From NCBI RefSeq assembly GCF_026151205.1, contig NC_087075.1, positions 1,667,911 through 1,731,910 of the forward strand: DNA of 64,000 bases, read 5' to 3'. How positions within the stretch are numbered: the stretch's first letter is position 1; each line of letters starts with the position of its first letter. The notes under the pieces were generated by a model. It was not told the DNA's origin, did not search any database, and worked only from the letters and a program-made list of their open reading frames with translations. The position numbers were made by a program, and so were the translations under genes. The stretch is from Bolinopsis microptera (Eukaryota > Ctenophora > Tentaculata > Lobata > Bolinopsidae). Shown here piece by piece: positions 39,501-54,300 of this stretch.

Positions 39501-42500
39501 CATTGCGTTGTGTGAATATCTGAGGTAACTAGTGGTAACTAGCATAGTAACCTAGTAACTAGCATAGAAACCTGGTAACTAGCATGGTAACCTAGTAACT
39601 AGCATAGTAACCTAGTAACTAGCATAGCAACCTAGTAACTAGCATAGTAACCTAGTAACTAGCTTAGTAACCTAGTCACTAGCATAGAAACCTAGTAACA
39701 TTGCGTTGTGTGAATATCTGAGGTAACTAGTGGTAACTAGCATAGTAACCTAGTAACTAGCTTAGTAACCTAGTAACTAGCATAGTAACCTAGTAACTGA
39801 TGTCCTAGTAACTAGAGGAACCGAGTAACTTAGCTATAACCTAGTAACAGATGTTAGTTTAAACCTTTCAATTGAATTTTTGGGGAAAATAGTAAAATTT
39901 AAGTAACAGCATAAATAATCCCCTTTTAAATAGCTAGTTACCAGTAACTTTATGCAAGGTAAATTATTAACAAGCATGTAAACTCAGGTAACCTAGCATG
40001 TCCGAGTATAAATAAAGAACTGTATCTAGAATGTTTTAACTAAGTAATACATACTAACCTAGTAACTGCATGGTTTTACAGTAACTTAATGTAATAGAAA
40101 CTTGCATAGGGAACCAGTAACCTTCACACTCAGACCTAGTACTAGTCATTTTCATGTTACGATTATTGGGGGGGCAAAAATCAGTAACCAAAATAATAAT
40201 TTAACAAGTGCCAAACAGCTCCAAATTACATAGATGTCATATTGAAGATAAGGACGTTACGAAATAGTGTCAAATTCACCCACGTCGCCTAAGAATTTGT
40301 TATTTTAGACAACTTTTACAAAACAGTGAGTCGAGAAGGGAGCCGCTAAAGTGCCGGAATACAACCTGGCTGTTTTAGTTATGTTTAATACTAAAAAGGT
40401 ATATCCAACATCATTGTAATGAGTTTAAGCAAACTTAGATAATTGCTTGAAAAACACGTTCAGGTAACTTCTACCACGGTTAAACTCGCTTTCCCTACAC
40501 TCAGACCTGGAGTTTAGGCATTACCCTGAAGTGATAACGACTACTGGAGGTTCCCTCCGAGTACAGACAACCAACGGATAAAGTAAACTAGTGCATAATC
40601 AAGCCCGGAACTAAAACTTACGATGTCGATAATTGCAATGTGGCACGGCTATATGTAGGTCATAATAATGTAGTGTTCTATATGTCCGTTTAGATAATTT
40701 AATATCACTGTTCGAAAATTCACTGTTCCACAGAATGAAAAAACGTTCTAGAAATTCATAGAAAATTATTGTTGGGTCTAACGTTACTGCTGATTTCCAA
40801 CGAATATTATGCAATTGATGTCTCAAAAATTGGAGTATATGGATTTTACTCTTTGCATGATAACAATACTCTTAATACATTCTTGAGATCCACTTCAAAT
40901 AAATTTGATTACAACTGTAAATAATCTGAGAATCCAATTTGATTCACATCTCGCAAATACCAACTCTGCAGAAATCTAATCTATGGAAAACAACCTCATA
41001 ATAGCATATTCTGAATAATTAGCAGAATACTCTTGCAGAACCCAAGATCTGATTTTGTCCCATTTCTAGAATAATCTGGCAAATTTTAGTCTTCCAGACC
41101 AACAATGCTTGGTAATATCTGCCGCAATATGGCAATCACATAGTATACCTATAAACTTAGTAGGATCCTAACACATATAACTAGATAAATCCATCAGCTT
41201 TGTGTGGAAATCTGTGAGTTATTCACTATAATGCGTTATTTAGCAATTGCGCTTAACTGACTGTTTTTGGGCTAGCCATAAGGCATACAATTTACTTATA
41301 ACCGGCCATTATATTGATACAATCTATAAGATAGAAAGGTTATTAAAGTATAGAATACTACCCTATGGCTTATAGAAAAGGTAAAGCTTCAAATACTGAT
41401 TGTTATGGCTTCGAGTAAGAATTATGAATTTTTAGTAGTTTGTAGCTAAAATAATCAACCATATGTAAAATTCCAATTTTCTCGAGTTATTGTGTAGTTA
41501 CCGTAGGTCTTTTAAATTGTTTGAGTCTTATTTTTTGGTCAAGCAGTCTACAGAACACCTTTCAGACATATTTGGATGGTACTAACATGTCTAATATAGC
41601 CTGCCCCCCTATTCTGGCCCACTGTGTAATTGCACTGATACACCCAGGGTGGGATAGAAAGTAGTGTCAGAATATACTACCCACCGTGTCAGCAGCTAAG
41701 CCATATTCCATGTTCTTTTTCTTCACGACCAGTTGATCTGGGGTGTGTTCTACAAAGAACATGAGTCCGAGAGAGGGAGCCAACCGCAAATGTGACAGAG
41801 TCGAGCCTGGTCATGTTACTAGTTATGGTGTGTAAATACTAAATAGTCGTGTTATCCAACTTGTTGTGTCATGAACGGTAAGAAAACTTAGATAAGTTGT
41901 GATGAAAAAGCGGATAAACATTTCCTTACCAGGACTGGTGTAGATGGTAGCGTGGTATCCAGGCATGTAAACTTGGATTGTGTTGTAGGAATCACCACCT
42001 GAAGGTGACGTCACCACCCAGACCTGACCTGAGGTGTCCACCTCCACCGAGCTGACAGACACGTTCTCTGGGTAAAGTCACGTGTTAGATAATAATGTCA
42101 CGTGTTAGATTATAATGTCACGTGTTCGATAATAATGTCACGTGTTAGATAATAATGTCACGTGTTCGATAATAATGTCACGTGTTCGATAATAATGTCA
42201 CGTGTTCGATAATAATGTCACGTGTTAGATAATAATGTCACGTGTTAGATAATAATGTCACGTGTTAGATAATATAACGTGTTAGATAATTTCAAATAGA
42301 AAATATTTTCTGGGTCTACTGTTACTTTGTCTATGATTTCCAACACGTTTTATTATGACAAATCATTGGGCAGCAAACTAAGGAGTACTGAGTAGGGATC
42401 TTTAGACTCCCTTTCTGATACCAATCTCTGCAGAATACCAATCTCTGCAGAATACCAATCTCTGCAGAATACCAATCTCTGCAGAATACCAATCTCTGCA

Positions 42501-45269
42501 GAATACCAATCTCTGCAGAATTCCAATCTCTGCAGAATACCAATCTCTGCAGATTACCAATCTCTGCAGAATACCAATCTCTGCAGAATACCAATCTCTG
42601 CAGAATACCAATCTCTGCAGAATACCAATCTCTGCAGAATACCAATCTCTGCAGAATATCAATCTCTACAGAATATCAATCTCTGCAGATTACCAATCTC
42701 TGCAGAATACCAATCTCTGCAGAATACCAATCTCTGCAGAATACCAATCTCTGCAGAATACCAATCTCTGCAGAATACCAATCTCTGCAGAATACCAATC
42801 TCTGCAGAATTCCAATCTCTGCAGAATACCAATCTCTGCAGAATACCAATCTCTGCAGAATACCAATCTCTGCAGAATACCAATCTCTGCAGAATACCAA
42901 TCTCTGCAGAATACCAATCTCTGCAGAATACCAATCTCTGCAGAATACCAATCTCTGCAGAATACCAATCTCTGCAGATTACCAATCTCTGCAGAATATC
43001 AATCTCTGCAGAATACCAATCTCTGCAGAATACCAATCTCTGCAGAATACCAATCTCTGCAGAATACCAATCTCTGCAGAATACCAATCTCTGCAGAATA
43101 TCAATCTCTGCAGATTACCAATCTCTGCAGAATACCAATCTCTGCAGAATACCAATCTCTGCAGAATACCAATCTCTGCAGAATACCAATCTCTGCAGAA
43201 TACCAATCTCTGCAGAATTCCAATCTCTGCAGAATACCAATCTCTGCAGAATTCCAATCTCTGCAGAATACCAATCTCTGCAGAATACCAATCTCTGCAG
43301 AATACCAATCTCTGCAGAATTCCAATCTCTGCAGAATACCAATCTCTGCAGAATATCAATCACAAATAAGTAATAATAATAATATCTTGTATCTAACCAG
43401 CAATAACTGTGGCAGCATCCTCATCAGATAGTGTCGTGTCGCTGTAAAGTGCACGTGTGACGTTATTCCACCAGTACACGTTATTTGCACGTGCAGCTAT
43501 GAGGCTGAACCCTCCGGCTCTCCCTGGCAGCACGTTAAGGCCCTGGAAAGAGAGGTTAGCAAAAATGAGATAAGACATTATATTGATAAGCAGTTGAGAT
43601 AAGAGAATGAGATAAGAGATTATATTGATAAGCAGTTGAGATAAGAGAATGAGATAAGAGATTATATTGATAAGCAGTTGAGATAAGAGAATGAGATAAG
43701 AGATTATATTGAAAAGCAGTTGTCAGAATACCTCCCTCTTGGTATAGAAGAAGGTGCAAGCTCAATATGGTGTTAAGTCCTATCGAAGTATACAAGTATG
43801 ATATTTTATAGTGTAGACAGAAAGTAGAATCACTACCTCGATGGTAGCAGATATCTTGTCCTCTGAGTAGTATCTAGCTAGTCTACCGTACAGTGATATT
43901 ACTACCTCGTAGTCCTCATCTGAAATATTATGTAGATTAGAACTGGGGGGGGGGGGGGGGATACTAGGTAGGGTTTATAGGAACTGTTATCATAATATCA
44001 TACCTATGGAGTTAGTGTTAAGTTAGCATTAAGGGATGATGGGAAGGGGTGGGGCACAGTGGGGCACCACACTAAGAAGGGGGGACATAGTGGGGCACTA
44101 CACTAAGAAGGGGGGACATAGTGGGGCACCACACTAAGAAGGGGGGATATAGTGGGGCACCACACTAAGAAGGGGGGACATAGTGATGTACCACACTAAG
44201 AAGGGGGGACATAGTGGGGCACCACACTAAGAAGGGGGGACATAGTGGGGCACCACACTAAGAAGGGGGGACATAGTGGGGCACCACACTAAGAAGGGGG
44301 GGGGGGCGGGGGCACAATGGGGCACCACACTAAGAAGGGGGGACATAGTGGGGCACCACACTAAGAAGGGGGGCATAGTGGGGCACCACACTAAGAAGTG
44401 GGGCACCACACTAAGAAGGGGGGACATAGTGGGGCACCACACTAAGAAGGGGGGACATAGTGGGGCACCACACTAAGAAGGGGGGGGGGGGCGGGGGCAC
44501 AATGGGGCACCACACTAAGAAGGGGGGACATAGTGGGGCACCACACTAAGAAGGGGGGCATAGTGGGGCACCACACTAAGAAGTGGGGCACCACACTAAG
44601 AAGTGGGGTACCACACTAAGAAGGGGGGCGGGGGCACAATGGGGCACCACACTAAGAAGGGGGGATATATAAATACTCACGGAAACAAAGACCAGTAGTC
44701 TCATTGAAAGATAACATCTCATCACACAGACAGTGAGGAGTGTTGGAGACTGAGTCTGCGATACAGAGTCCGTTGTCACAGTAACCGGCTCTATCACATG
44801 CTGTGTTACCGTTATCACACTCCCAAACTACTTCCAGCACCTACAACATCTTGTTTAGATCTTTACATTTTAAACATTTTAAACATTTTGGTCCGGGGAT
44901 ATACTTTAATATATACTTTAATATATTTTAATATACTTTAATATACTTTAATATACCTATATTATCTCGAATCTCGATTCAAACTTTGGCCGTTTCATTT
45001 CTTTAAAGGCCTATAATGTATAGATTAGATTTGCCTTTCATGCAAAGTTAGTCTTGTTCAAAGATATTGATACTTGACCAATTTATGGGCCAAAATATAT
45101 CAAATTTGGTGCATATTCCCAAATATGGGCATATGGTTTTTGATTCATAATTTAGCCATTTTTGTCCAGTCTCGATGAAAATTCAAATACAAGTTCAGGG
45201 GACCACTAGCTACAAGTAGAGCACCTTAAAGCGGGTTTTGGGCAGGGGTGTAGGAATGATTTTCTTCAT

Positions 45270-45301
<32 letters not shown>

Positions 45302-48300
45302 GCAAATTCTAAATATTTTTTGGTGCTTCGCCACAGACTTAATTTTTTGGCGCTTCGTGAGAAAAATATTTTCGGCTCAGAATGATCAGGGTAGCATGAA
45401 ACATGAGCAAAAGTAGTTTTCAAGAAAACTTTTTCAAGAAAATTTTTGACTTTGAAAATTTTTGAATTAAAAAATTTTCAGTAAAAAAAACCCGAACATT
45501 TTTTTTCCCAAAAATTTTTAGAAACCTAAATTAAAAAGTTGGCCCTTTTTGGCCCCTTGCCCAGATTTCATGGGGGGGGGGGGGTGGCGATGGCCCCCCT
45601 GCTCCCCCGCTTCCTACACCCCTGGTTTTGAGCATTTTTAGGTGGTTCTGCATAATTGGGCCAAAAAGGGACGAGATATGGGCGCGGCTGCCCTGTACGA
45701 TTGATGGATATTATATCTAGCTAGCTACAGACCACTCATTTTTTTAGATTTTCTTTAAGAGAGGCTGGGCCTGGATGGCCCACGAGAGGATAGAAAGATG
45801 AACTAAGACAACATACGAATAGTCTCTAATTCTCACATCGGTCTTTCTGGTCGAGCTCCTTGGGCACAATTAGGCGTTAGGTGCGGTTTGGGAAATTGAC
45901 AGTAGTGGTGATATGCTGGTTGTCAAATATTTCATTGACTGAGAGGTCCTGGAAATATTGCCCCCTTATTTGGGCGATAGCCGGGCACTGACCGAGAAAG
46001 TGTGAGACACCGCACATAGGACAAGCACTGATGCTTGATTTGCCAATGAAGTGAAGGTGTTTTTGAAGGCCACAATGTCCCGTGATAAGGTGCACTGCAG
46101 TTCTGTAATTTTGTCTGTTGTTGCTAAGTGTAGTGTTAAGGTTTTTGATGATGTTGACGTGTTTGCAGCCGAGTGTCGTTTTGGTGTGTCTGGTACCATC
46201 AGTTAACCACAGTTTCCTGATGCAGTCTGGTGACTTTGTCGTTGATCAGGCGTTTGATGAAGATTGTGAAATTGAAAACTTGAAAATGGACCCACATTCA
46301 CTGGTTGTGCCAAGCTTCGCCAGTTCATCTGCTTTTTGTTTCCCCACAACCCGCTTAGTCATCGGCCACCGCCTAATAGCTAGTAAATAGCCATCAGCCG
46401 GCCAGTGACCACTTTTGAAGTTCCAGCTAGTGACCGCCTAGTAGCTACTTTTAATTTTAGTGACTACTAGCATTTGTGTTGCTAGTAGCTGGCTAGTGAC
46501 CGCCTAATAACCCCTTAGTAGCCACTCTTAATTTAACAAAGAAGCTAGGTATATTAAAGTATATTAAAATGTAGATTTTTCCCCGATTTTGACCCGGGGA
46601 TATACTTTAATATGGTTGCCCCCCCCCCCCCCCCCCCCCCCCCGGGAATTTTCTACTTTTCCTTTGCTAGCAGGACTAGCTAATAGCACTAATAGCTAGA
46701 AGGACTTGTTATTAATGCTATGGAAAGAAAGTAACAAATATTAGCTACCTGTCCTGGGGCACCAGTGCACTCTCCCACACTTCCATTTAGTGTGATATTA
46801 CAGGTAGACGCCCCAACACACATTGTACTGATCTGTCCTGTGATGTCTTCTGTGCACGTGCTCGTACCAGTTCCGCACGTGCTGCAAAAAGAGAGATCAG
46901 TTTCAAGCATGAAGTGATCAGTTACAAACATGAAGAGATCAGTTACAAACATGAAGAGATCAGTTACAAGCATGAAGTGATCAGTTACAAACATGAAGTG
47001 ATCAGTTACAAACATGAAGAGATCAGTTACAAACATGAAGAGATCAGTTACAAGCATGAAGTGATCAGTTACAAACATGAAGTGATCAGTTACAAACATG
47101 AAGTGATCAGTTACAAACATGAAGTGATCAGTTACAAACATGAAGTGATCAGTCACAAACGAGATAATATCTGGTACCATCTGATAATATTACTCAAATA
47201 TTACTCAAATAATTTGCGGAGGAACTTGAATAAGTCAACTTATAAATTTGCGAACCTAAAAACTAGTGAGGCTTCAGGTTACCTGATATGGGGTGAGGTA
47301 AGGATGGTAGCAGTGACTCTAGTTAGTGGATAAGAGGTAAGTTACCTGATATGGGGTGAGGTAAGGATGGTAGCAGTGACTCTAGTTAGTGGATAAGAGG
47401 TAAGTTACCTGATATGGGGTGAGGTAAGGATGGTAGCAGTGACTCTAGTTAGTGGATAAGAGGTAAGTTACCTGATATGGGGTGAGGTAAGGATGGTAGC
47501 AGTGACTCTAGTTATAGTTCCTCCAGACACAGGACAAGAAAGCATTTTAGTGTCACTCGCACACGACCTTTCTAGTATCCTGAGATGTGACGTTTTGTAG
47601 TAACTGGGTACAATTGTAATATGTATAAGATATTAATTACACATATTACTTTTTAATTATATATAAAAGATTTGTTTGAATTTGAGAAGAAAAAGTTTGT
47701 TTAACGGAATTATGATCTAATATAAATAAAAATTATAAAGCCTTGCAGATAACCGAGTGATATTTACCCTTTAGGACGCTGATCTTTGTGCACCACCTTA
47801 ATACCAGTTAACATACTCTCAAACTGTACAGTGAGCGTTCCAACCTTCTCTCCTGTGTACTTGTTCAAAGTCACTACATCGGAGGAGTCTATCACGTACA
47901 GTAGATCTCCTGGTAATATAACTAGAGTTACGAGCTATCACGTACAGTAGATCTCCTGGTAATATAACTAGAGTTACGAGCTATCACGTACAGTAGATCT
48001 CCTGGTAATATAACTAGAGTTACGAGCTATCACGTACAGTAGATCTCCTGGTAATATAACTAGAGTTACGAGCTATCACGTACAGTAGATCTCCTGGTAA
48101 TATAACTAGAGTTACGAGCTATCACGTACAGTAGATCTCCTGGTAATATAACTAGAGTTACGAGCTATCAGATACAGTAGATCTCCTGGTAATATAACTA
48201 GAGTTACAAGCTATCACGTAGAGTAGATCTCCTGGTAATATAACTAGAGTTACGAGCTATCAGATACAGTAGATCTCCTGGTAATACAACTAGAGTTACG

Positions 48301-51300
48301 AGCTATCACGTACAGTAGATCTCCTGGTAATATAACTAGAGTTACGAGCTATCAGATACAGTAGATCTCCTGGTAATATAACTAGAGTTACGAGCTATCA
48401 CGTACAGTAGATCTCCTGGTAATATAACTAGAGTTACGAGCTATCACGTACAGTAGATCTCCTGGTAATATAACTAGAGTTACGAGCTATCAGATACAGT
48501 AGATCTCCTGGTAATATAACTAGAGTTACGAGCTATCACGTACAGTAGATCTCCTGGTAATACAACTAGAGTTACGAGCTATCAGATACAGTAGATCTCC
48601 TGGTAATATAACTAGAGTTACGAGCTATCAGATACAGTAGATCTCCTGGTAATATAACTAGAGTTACGAGCTATCACGATACAGTAGATCTCCTGGTAAT
48701 ATAACTAGAGTTACGAGCTATCACGTACAGTAGATCTCCTGGTAATATAACTAGAGTTACGAGCTATCAGATACAGTAGATCTCCTGGTAATATAACTAG
48801 AGTTACGAGCTATCAGATACAGTAGATCTCCTGGTAATATAACTAGAGTTACGAGCTATCACGTACAGTAGATCTCCTGGTAATATAACTAGAGTTACGA
48901 GCTATCACGTACAGTAGATCTCCTGGTAATATAACTAGAGTTACGAGCTATCAGATACAGTAGATCTCCTGGTAATATAACTAGAGTTACGAGCTATCAG
49001 ATACAGTAGATCTCCTGGTAATATAACTAGAGTTACGAGCTATCACGTACAGTAGATCTCCTGGTAATATAACTAGAGTTACGAGCTATCAGATACAGTA
49101 GATCTCCTGGTAATATAACTAGAGTTACGAGCTATCAGATACAGTAGATCTCCTGGTAATATAACTAGAGTTACGAGCTATCACGGTACAGTAGATCTCC
49201 TGGTAATATAACTAGAGTTACGAGCTATCACGTACAGTAGATCTCCTGGTAATATAACTAGAGTTACGAGCTATCACGTACAGTAGATCTCCTGGTAATA
49301 TAACTAGAGTTACGAGCTATCACGTACAGTAGATCTCCTGGTAATATAACAAGAGTTACGAGCTATCACGTACAGTAGATCTCCTGGTAATATAACTAGA
49401 GTTACGAGCTATCACGTACAGTAGATCTCCTGGTAATATAACTAGAGTTATGAGCTATCACGTACAGTAGATCTCCTGGTAATATAACTAGAGTTACGAG
49501 CTATCACGTACAGTAGATCTCCTGGTATATAACTAGAGTTACGAGCTATCACGTACAGTAGATCTCCTGGTAATATAACTAGAGTTACGAGCTATCACGT
49601 ACAGTAGATCTCCTGGTAATATAACTAGAGTTACGAGCTATCACGTACAGTAGATCTCCTGGTAATATAACTAGAGTTACGAGCTATCACGTACAGTAGA
49701 TCTCCTGGTAATATAACTAGAGTTACGAGCTATCACGTACAGTAGATCTGCTGGTAATACGACTAGAGTTACGAGCTATCACGTACAGTAGATCTGCTGG
49801 TAATATAACTAGAGTTACGAGCTATCACGTACAGTAGATCTCCTGGTAATATAACTAGAGTTACGAGCTATCACGTACAGTAGATCTCCTGGTAATATAA
49901 CTAGAGTTACGAGCTATCACGTACAGTAGATCTCCTGGTAATATAACTAGAGTTACGAGCTATCACGTACAGTAGATCTCCTGGTAATACAACTAGAGTT
50001 ACGAGCTATCACGTACAGTAGATCTCCTGGTAATATAATTAGAGTTACGAGCTATCACGTACAGTAGATCTCCTGGTAATATAACTAGAGTTACGAGCTA
50101 TCACGTACAGTAGATCTCCTGGTATACAACTAGAGTTACGAGCTATCACGTACAGTAGATCTCCTGGTAATATAATTAGAGTTACGAGCTATCACGTACA
50201 GTAGATCTCCTGGTAATATAATTAGAGTTACGAGCTATCACGTACAGTAGATCTCCTGGTAATATAACTAGAGTTACGAGCTATCACGTACAGTAGATCT
50301 CCTGGTAATATAACTAGAGTTACTATCACGTACAGTAGATCTCCTGGTAATATAACTAGAGTTACGAGCTATCAGATACAGTAGATCTCCTGGTAATATA
50401 ACTAGAGTTACGAGCTATCAGATACAGTAGATCTCCTGGTAATATAACTAGAGTTACGAGCTATCACGTACAGTAGATCTCCTGGTAATATAACTAGAGT
50501 TACTATCACGTACAGTAGATCTCCTGGTAATATAACTAGAGTTACGAGCTATCAGATACAGTAGATCTCCTGGTAATATAACTAGAGTTACGAGCTATCA
50601 GATACAGTAGATCTCCTGGTAATATAACTAGAGTTACGAGCTATCACGTACAGTAGATCTCCTGGTAATATAACTAGAGTTACGAGCTATCAGATACAGT
50701 AGATCTCCTGGTAATATAACTAGAGTTACGAGCTATCAGATACAGTAGATCTCCTGGTAATATAACTAGAGTTACGAGCTATCAGATACAGTAGATCTCC
50801 TGGTAATATAACTAGAGTTACGAGCTATCAGATACAGTAGATCTCCTGGTAATATAACTAGAGTTACGAGCTATCACGTACAGTAGATCTCCTGGTAATA
50901 TAACTAGAGTTACTATCACGTACAGTAGATCTCCTGGTAATATAACTAGAGTTACGAGCTATCAGATACAGTAGATCTCCTGGTAATATAACTAGAGTTA
51001 CGAGCTATCAGATACAGTAGATCTCCTGGTAATATAACTAGAGTTACGAGCTATCAGATACAGTAGATCTCCTGGTAATATAACTAGAGTTACGAGCTAT
51101 CAGATACAGTAGATCTCCTGGTAATATAACTAGAGTTACGAGCTATCACGTACAGTAGATCTCCTGGTAATATAACTAGAGTTACGAGCTATCAGATACA
51201 GTAGATCTCCTGGTAATATAACTAGAGTTACGAGCTATCACGTACAGTAGATCTCCTGGTAATATAACTAGAGTTACTATCACGTACAGTAGATCTCCTG

Positions 51301-54300
51301 GTAATATAACTAGAGTTACGAGCTATCAGATACAGTAGATCTCCTGGTAATATAACTAGAGTTACGAGCTATCACGTACAGTAGATCTCCTGGTAATATA
51401 ACTAGAGTTACTATCACGTACAGTAGATCTCCTGGTAATATAACTAGAGTTACGAGCTATCAGATACAGTAGATCTCCTGGTAATATAACTAGAGTTACG
51501 AGCTATCAGATACAGTAGATCTCCTGGTAATATAACTAGAGTTACGAGCTATCAGATACAGTAGATCTCCTGGTAATATAACTAGAGTTACGAGCTATCA
51601 CGTACAGTAGATCTCCTGGTAATATAACTAGAGTTACGAGCTATCAGATACAGTAGATCTCCTGGTAATATAACTAGAGTTACGAGCTATCAGATACAGT
51701 AGATCTCCTGGTAATATAACTAGAGTTACGAGCTATCACGTACAGTAGATCTCCTGGTAATACAACTAGAGTTACGAGCTATCACGTACAGTAGATCTCC
51801 TGGTAATATAACTAGAGTTACGAGCTATCACGTACAGTAGATCTCCTGGTAATATAACTAGAGTTACGAGCTATCAGATACAGTAGATCTCCTGGTAATA
51901 TAACTAGAGTTACGAGCTATCACGTACAGTAGATCTCCTGGTAATATAACTAGAGTTACGAGCTATCACGTACAGTAGATCTCCTGGTAATATAACTAGA
52001 GTTACGAGCTATCACGTACAGTAGATCTCCTGGTAATACAACTAGAGTTACGAGCTATCACGTACAGTAGATCTCCTGGTAATAAACTAGAGTTACGAGC
52101 TATCACGTACAGTAGATCTCCTGGTAATATAACTAGAGTTACGAGCTATCACGTACAGTAGATCTCCTGGTAATATAACTAGAGTTACGAGCTATCACGT
52201 ACAGTAGATCTCCTGGTAATATAACTAGAGTTACGAGCTATCACGTACAGTAGATCTCCTGGTAATATAACTAGAGTTACGAGCTATCACGTACAGTAGA
52301 TCTCCTGGTAATATAACTAGAGTTACGAGCTATCAGATACAGTAGATCTCCTGGTAATATAACTAGAGTTACGAGCTATCAGATACAGTAGATCTCCTGG
52401 TAATATAACTAGAGTTACGAGCTATCAGATACAGTAGATCTCCTGGTAATATAACTAGAGTTACGAGCTATCAGATACAGTAGATCTCCTGGTAATATAA
52501 CTAGAGTTACGAGCTATCAGATACAGTAGATCTCCTGGTAATATAACTAGAGTTACTATCAGATACAGTAGATCTCCTGGTAATATAACTAGAGTTACGA
52601 GCTATCAGATACAGTAGATCTCCTGGTAATATAACTAGAGTTACGAGCTATCAGATACAGTAGATCTCCTGGTAATATAACTAGAGTTACGAGCTATCAC
52701 GTACAGTAGATCTCCTGGTAATATAACTAGAGTTACGAGCTATCACGTACAGTAGATCTCCTGGTAATATAACTAGAGTTACGAGCTATCAGATACAGTA
52801 GATCTCCTGGTAATATAACTAGAGTTACGAGCTATCACGTACAGTAGATCTCCTGGTAATATAACTAGAGTTACGAGCTATCACGATACAGTAGATCTCC
52901 TGGTAATATAACTAGAGTTACGAGCTATCAGATACAGTAGATCTCCTGGTAATATAACTAGAGTTACGAGCTATCACGTACAGTAGATCTCCTGGTAATA
53001 TAACTAGAGTTACGAGCTATCACGTACAGTAGATCTCCTGGTAATATAACTAGAGTTACGAGCTATCACGTACAGTAGATCTCCTGGTAATATAACTAGA
53101 GTTACGAGCTATCACGATACAGTAGATCTCCTGGTAATATAACTAGAGTTACGCTATCAGATACAGTAGATCTCCTGGTAATATAACTAGAGTTACGAGC
53201 TATCAGATACAGTAGATCTCCTGGTAATATAACTAGAGTTACGAGCTATCAGATACAGTAGATCTCCTGGTAATACAACTAGAGTTACGAGCTATCAGAT
53301 ACAGTAGATCTCCTGGTAATATAACTAGAGTTACGAGCTATCAGATACAGTAGATCTCCTGGTAATATAACTAGAGTTACGAGCTATCAGATACAGTAGA
53401 TCTCCTGGTAATATAACTAGAGTTACGAGCTATCAGATACAGTAGATCTCCTGGTAATATAACTAGAGTTACGAGCTATCACGATACAGTAGATCTCCTG
53501 GTAATATAACTAGAGTTACGAGCTATCAGTACAGTAGATCTCCTGGTAATATAACTAGAGTTAGCTATCAGATACAGTAGATCTCCTGGTAATATAACTA
53601 GAGTTACGAGCTATCAGATACAGTAGATCTCCTGGTAATATAACTAGAGTTACGAGCTATCACATACAGTAGATCTCCTGGTAATATAACTAGAGTTACT
53701 ATCAGGTACAGTAGATCTCCTGGTAATATAACTAGAGTTACTATCAGATACAGTAGATCTCCTGGTAATATAACTAGAGTTACGAGCTATCACGTATAGT
53801 AGATCTCCTGGTAATATAACTAGAGTTACGAGCTATCACGTACAGTAGATCTCCTGGTAATATAACTAGAGTTACGAGCTATCAGATACAGTAGATCTCC
53901 TGGTAATATAACTAGAGTTACGAGCTATCACGTACAGTAGATCTCCTGGTAATACAACTAGAGTTACTATCAGATACAGTAGATCTCCTGGTAATATAAC
54001 TAGAGTTACTATCAGGTACAGTAGATCTCCTGGTAATATAACTAGAGTTACTATCAGGTACAGTAGATCTCCTGGTAATATAACTAGAGTTACTATCAGA
54101 TACAGTAGATCTCCTGGTAATATAACTAGAGTTACGAGCTATCACGTACAGTAGATCTCCTGGTAATATAACTAGAGTTACGAGCTATCACGTACAGTAG
54201 ATCTCCTGGTAATATAACTAGAGTTACGAGCTATCACGTACAGTAGATCTCCTGGTAATATAACTAGAGTTACGAGCTATCACGTACAGTAGATCTCCTG

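Noticed and set aside
42331-43363. Several overlapping minus-strand frames with repeated [11 protein letters not shown]
   Set aside because: Low-complexity product of the 17-bp array between LRP exons 15 and 16.
45269-45300. Long G run as a functional G-quadruplex
   Set aside because: It lies in a MITE and such homopolymer length is unreliable in assemblies; no supporting context.
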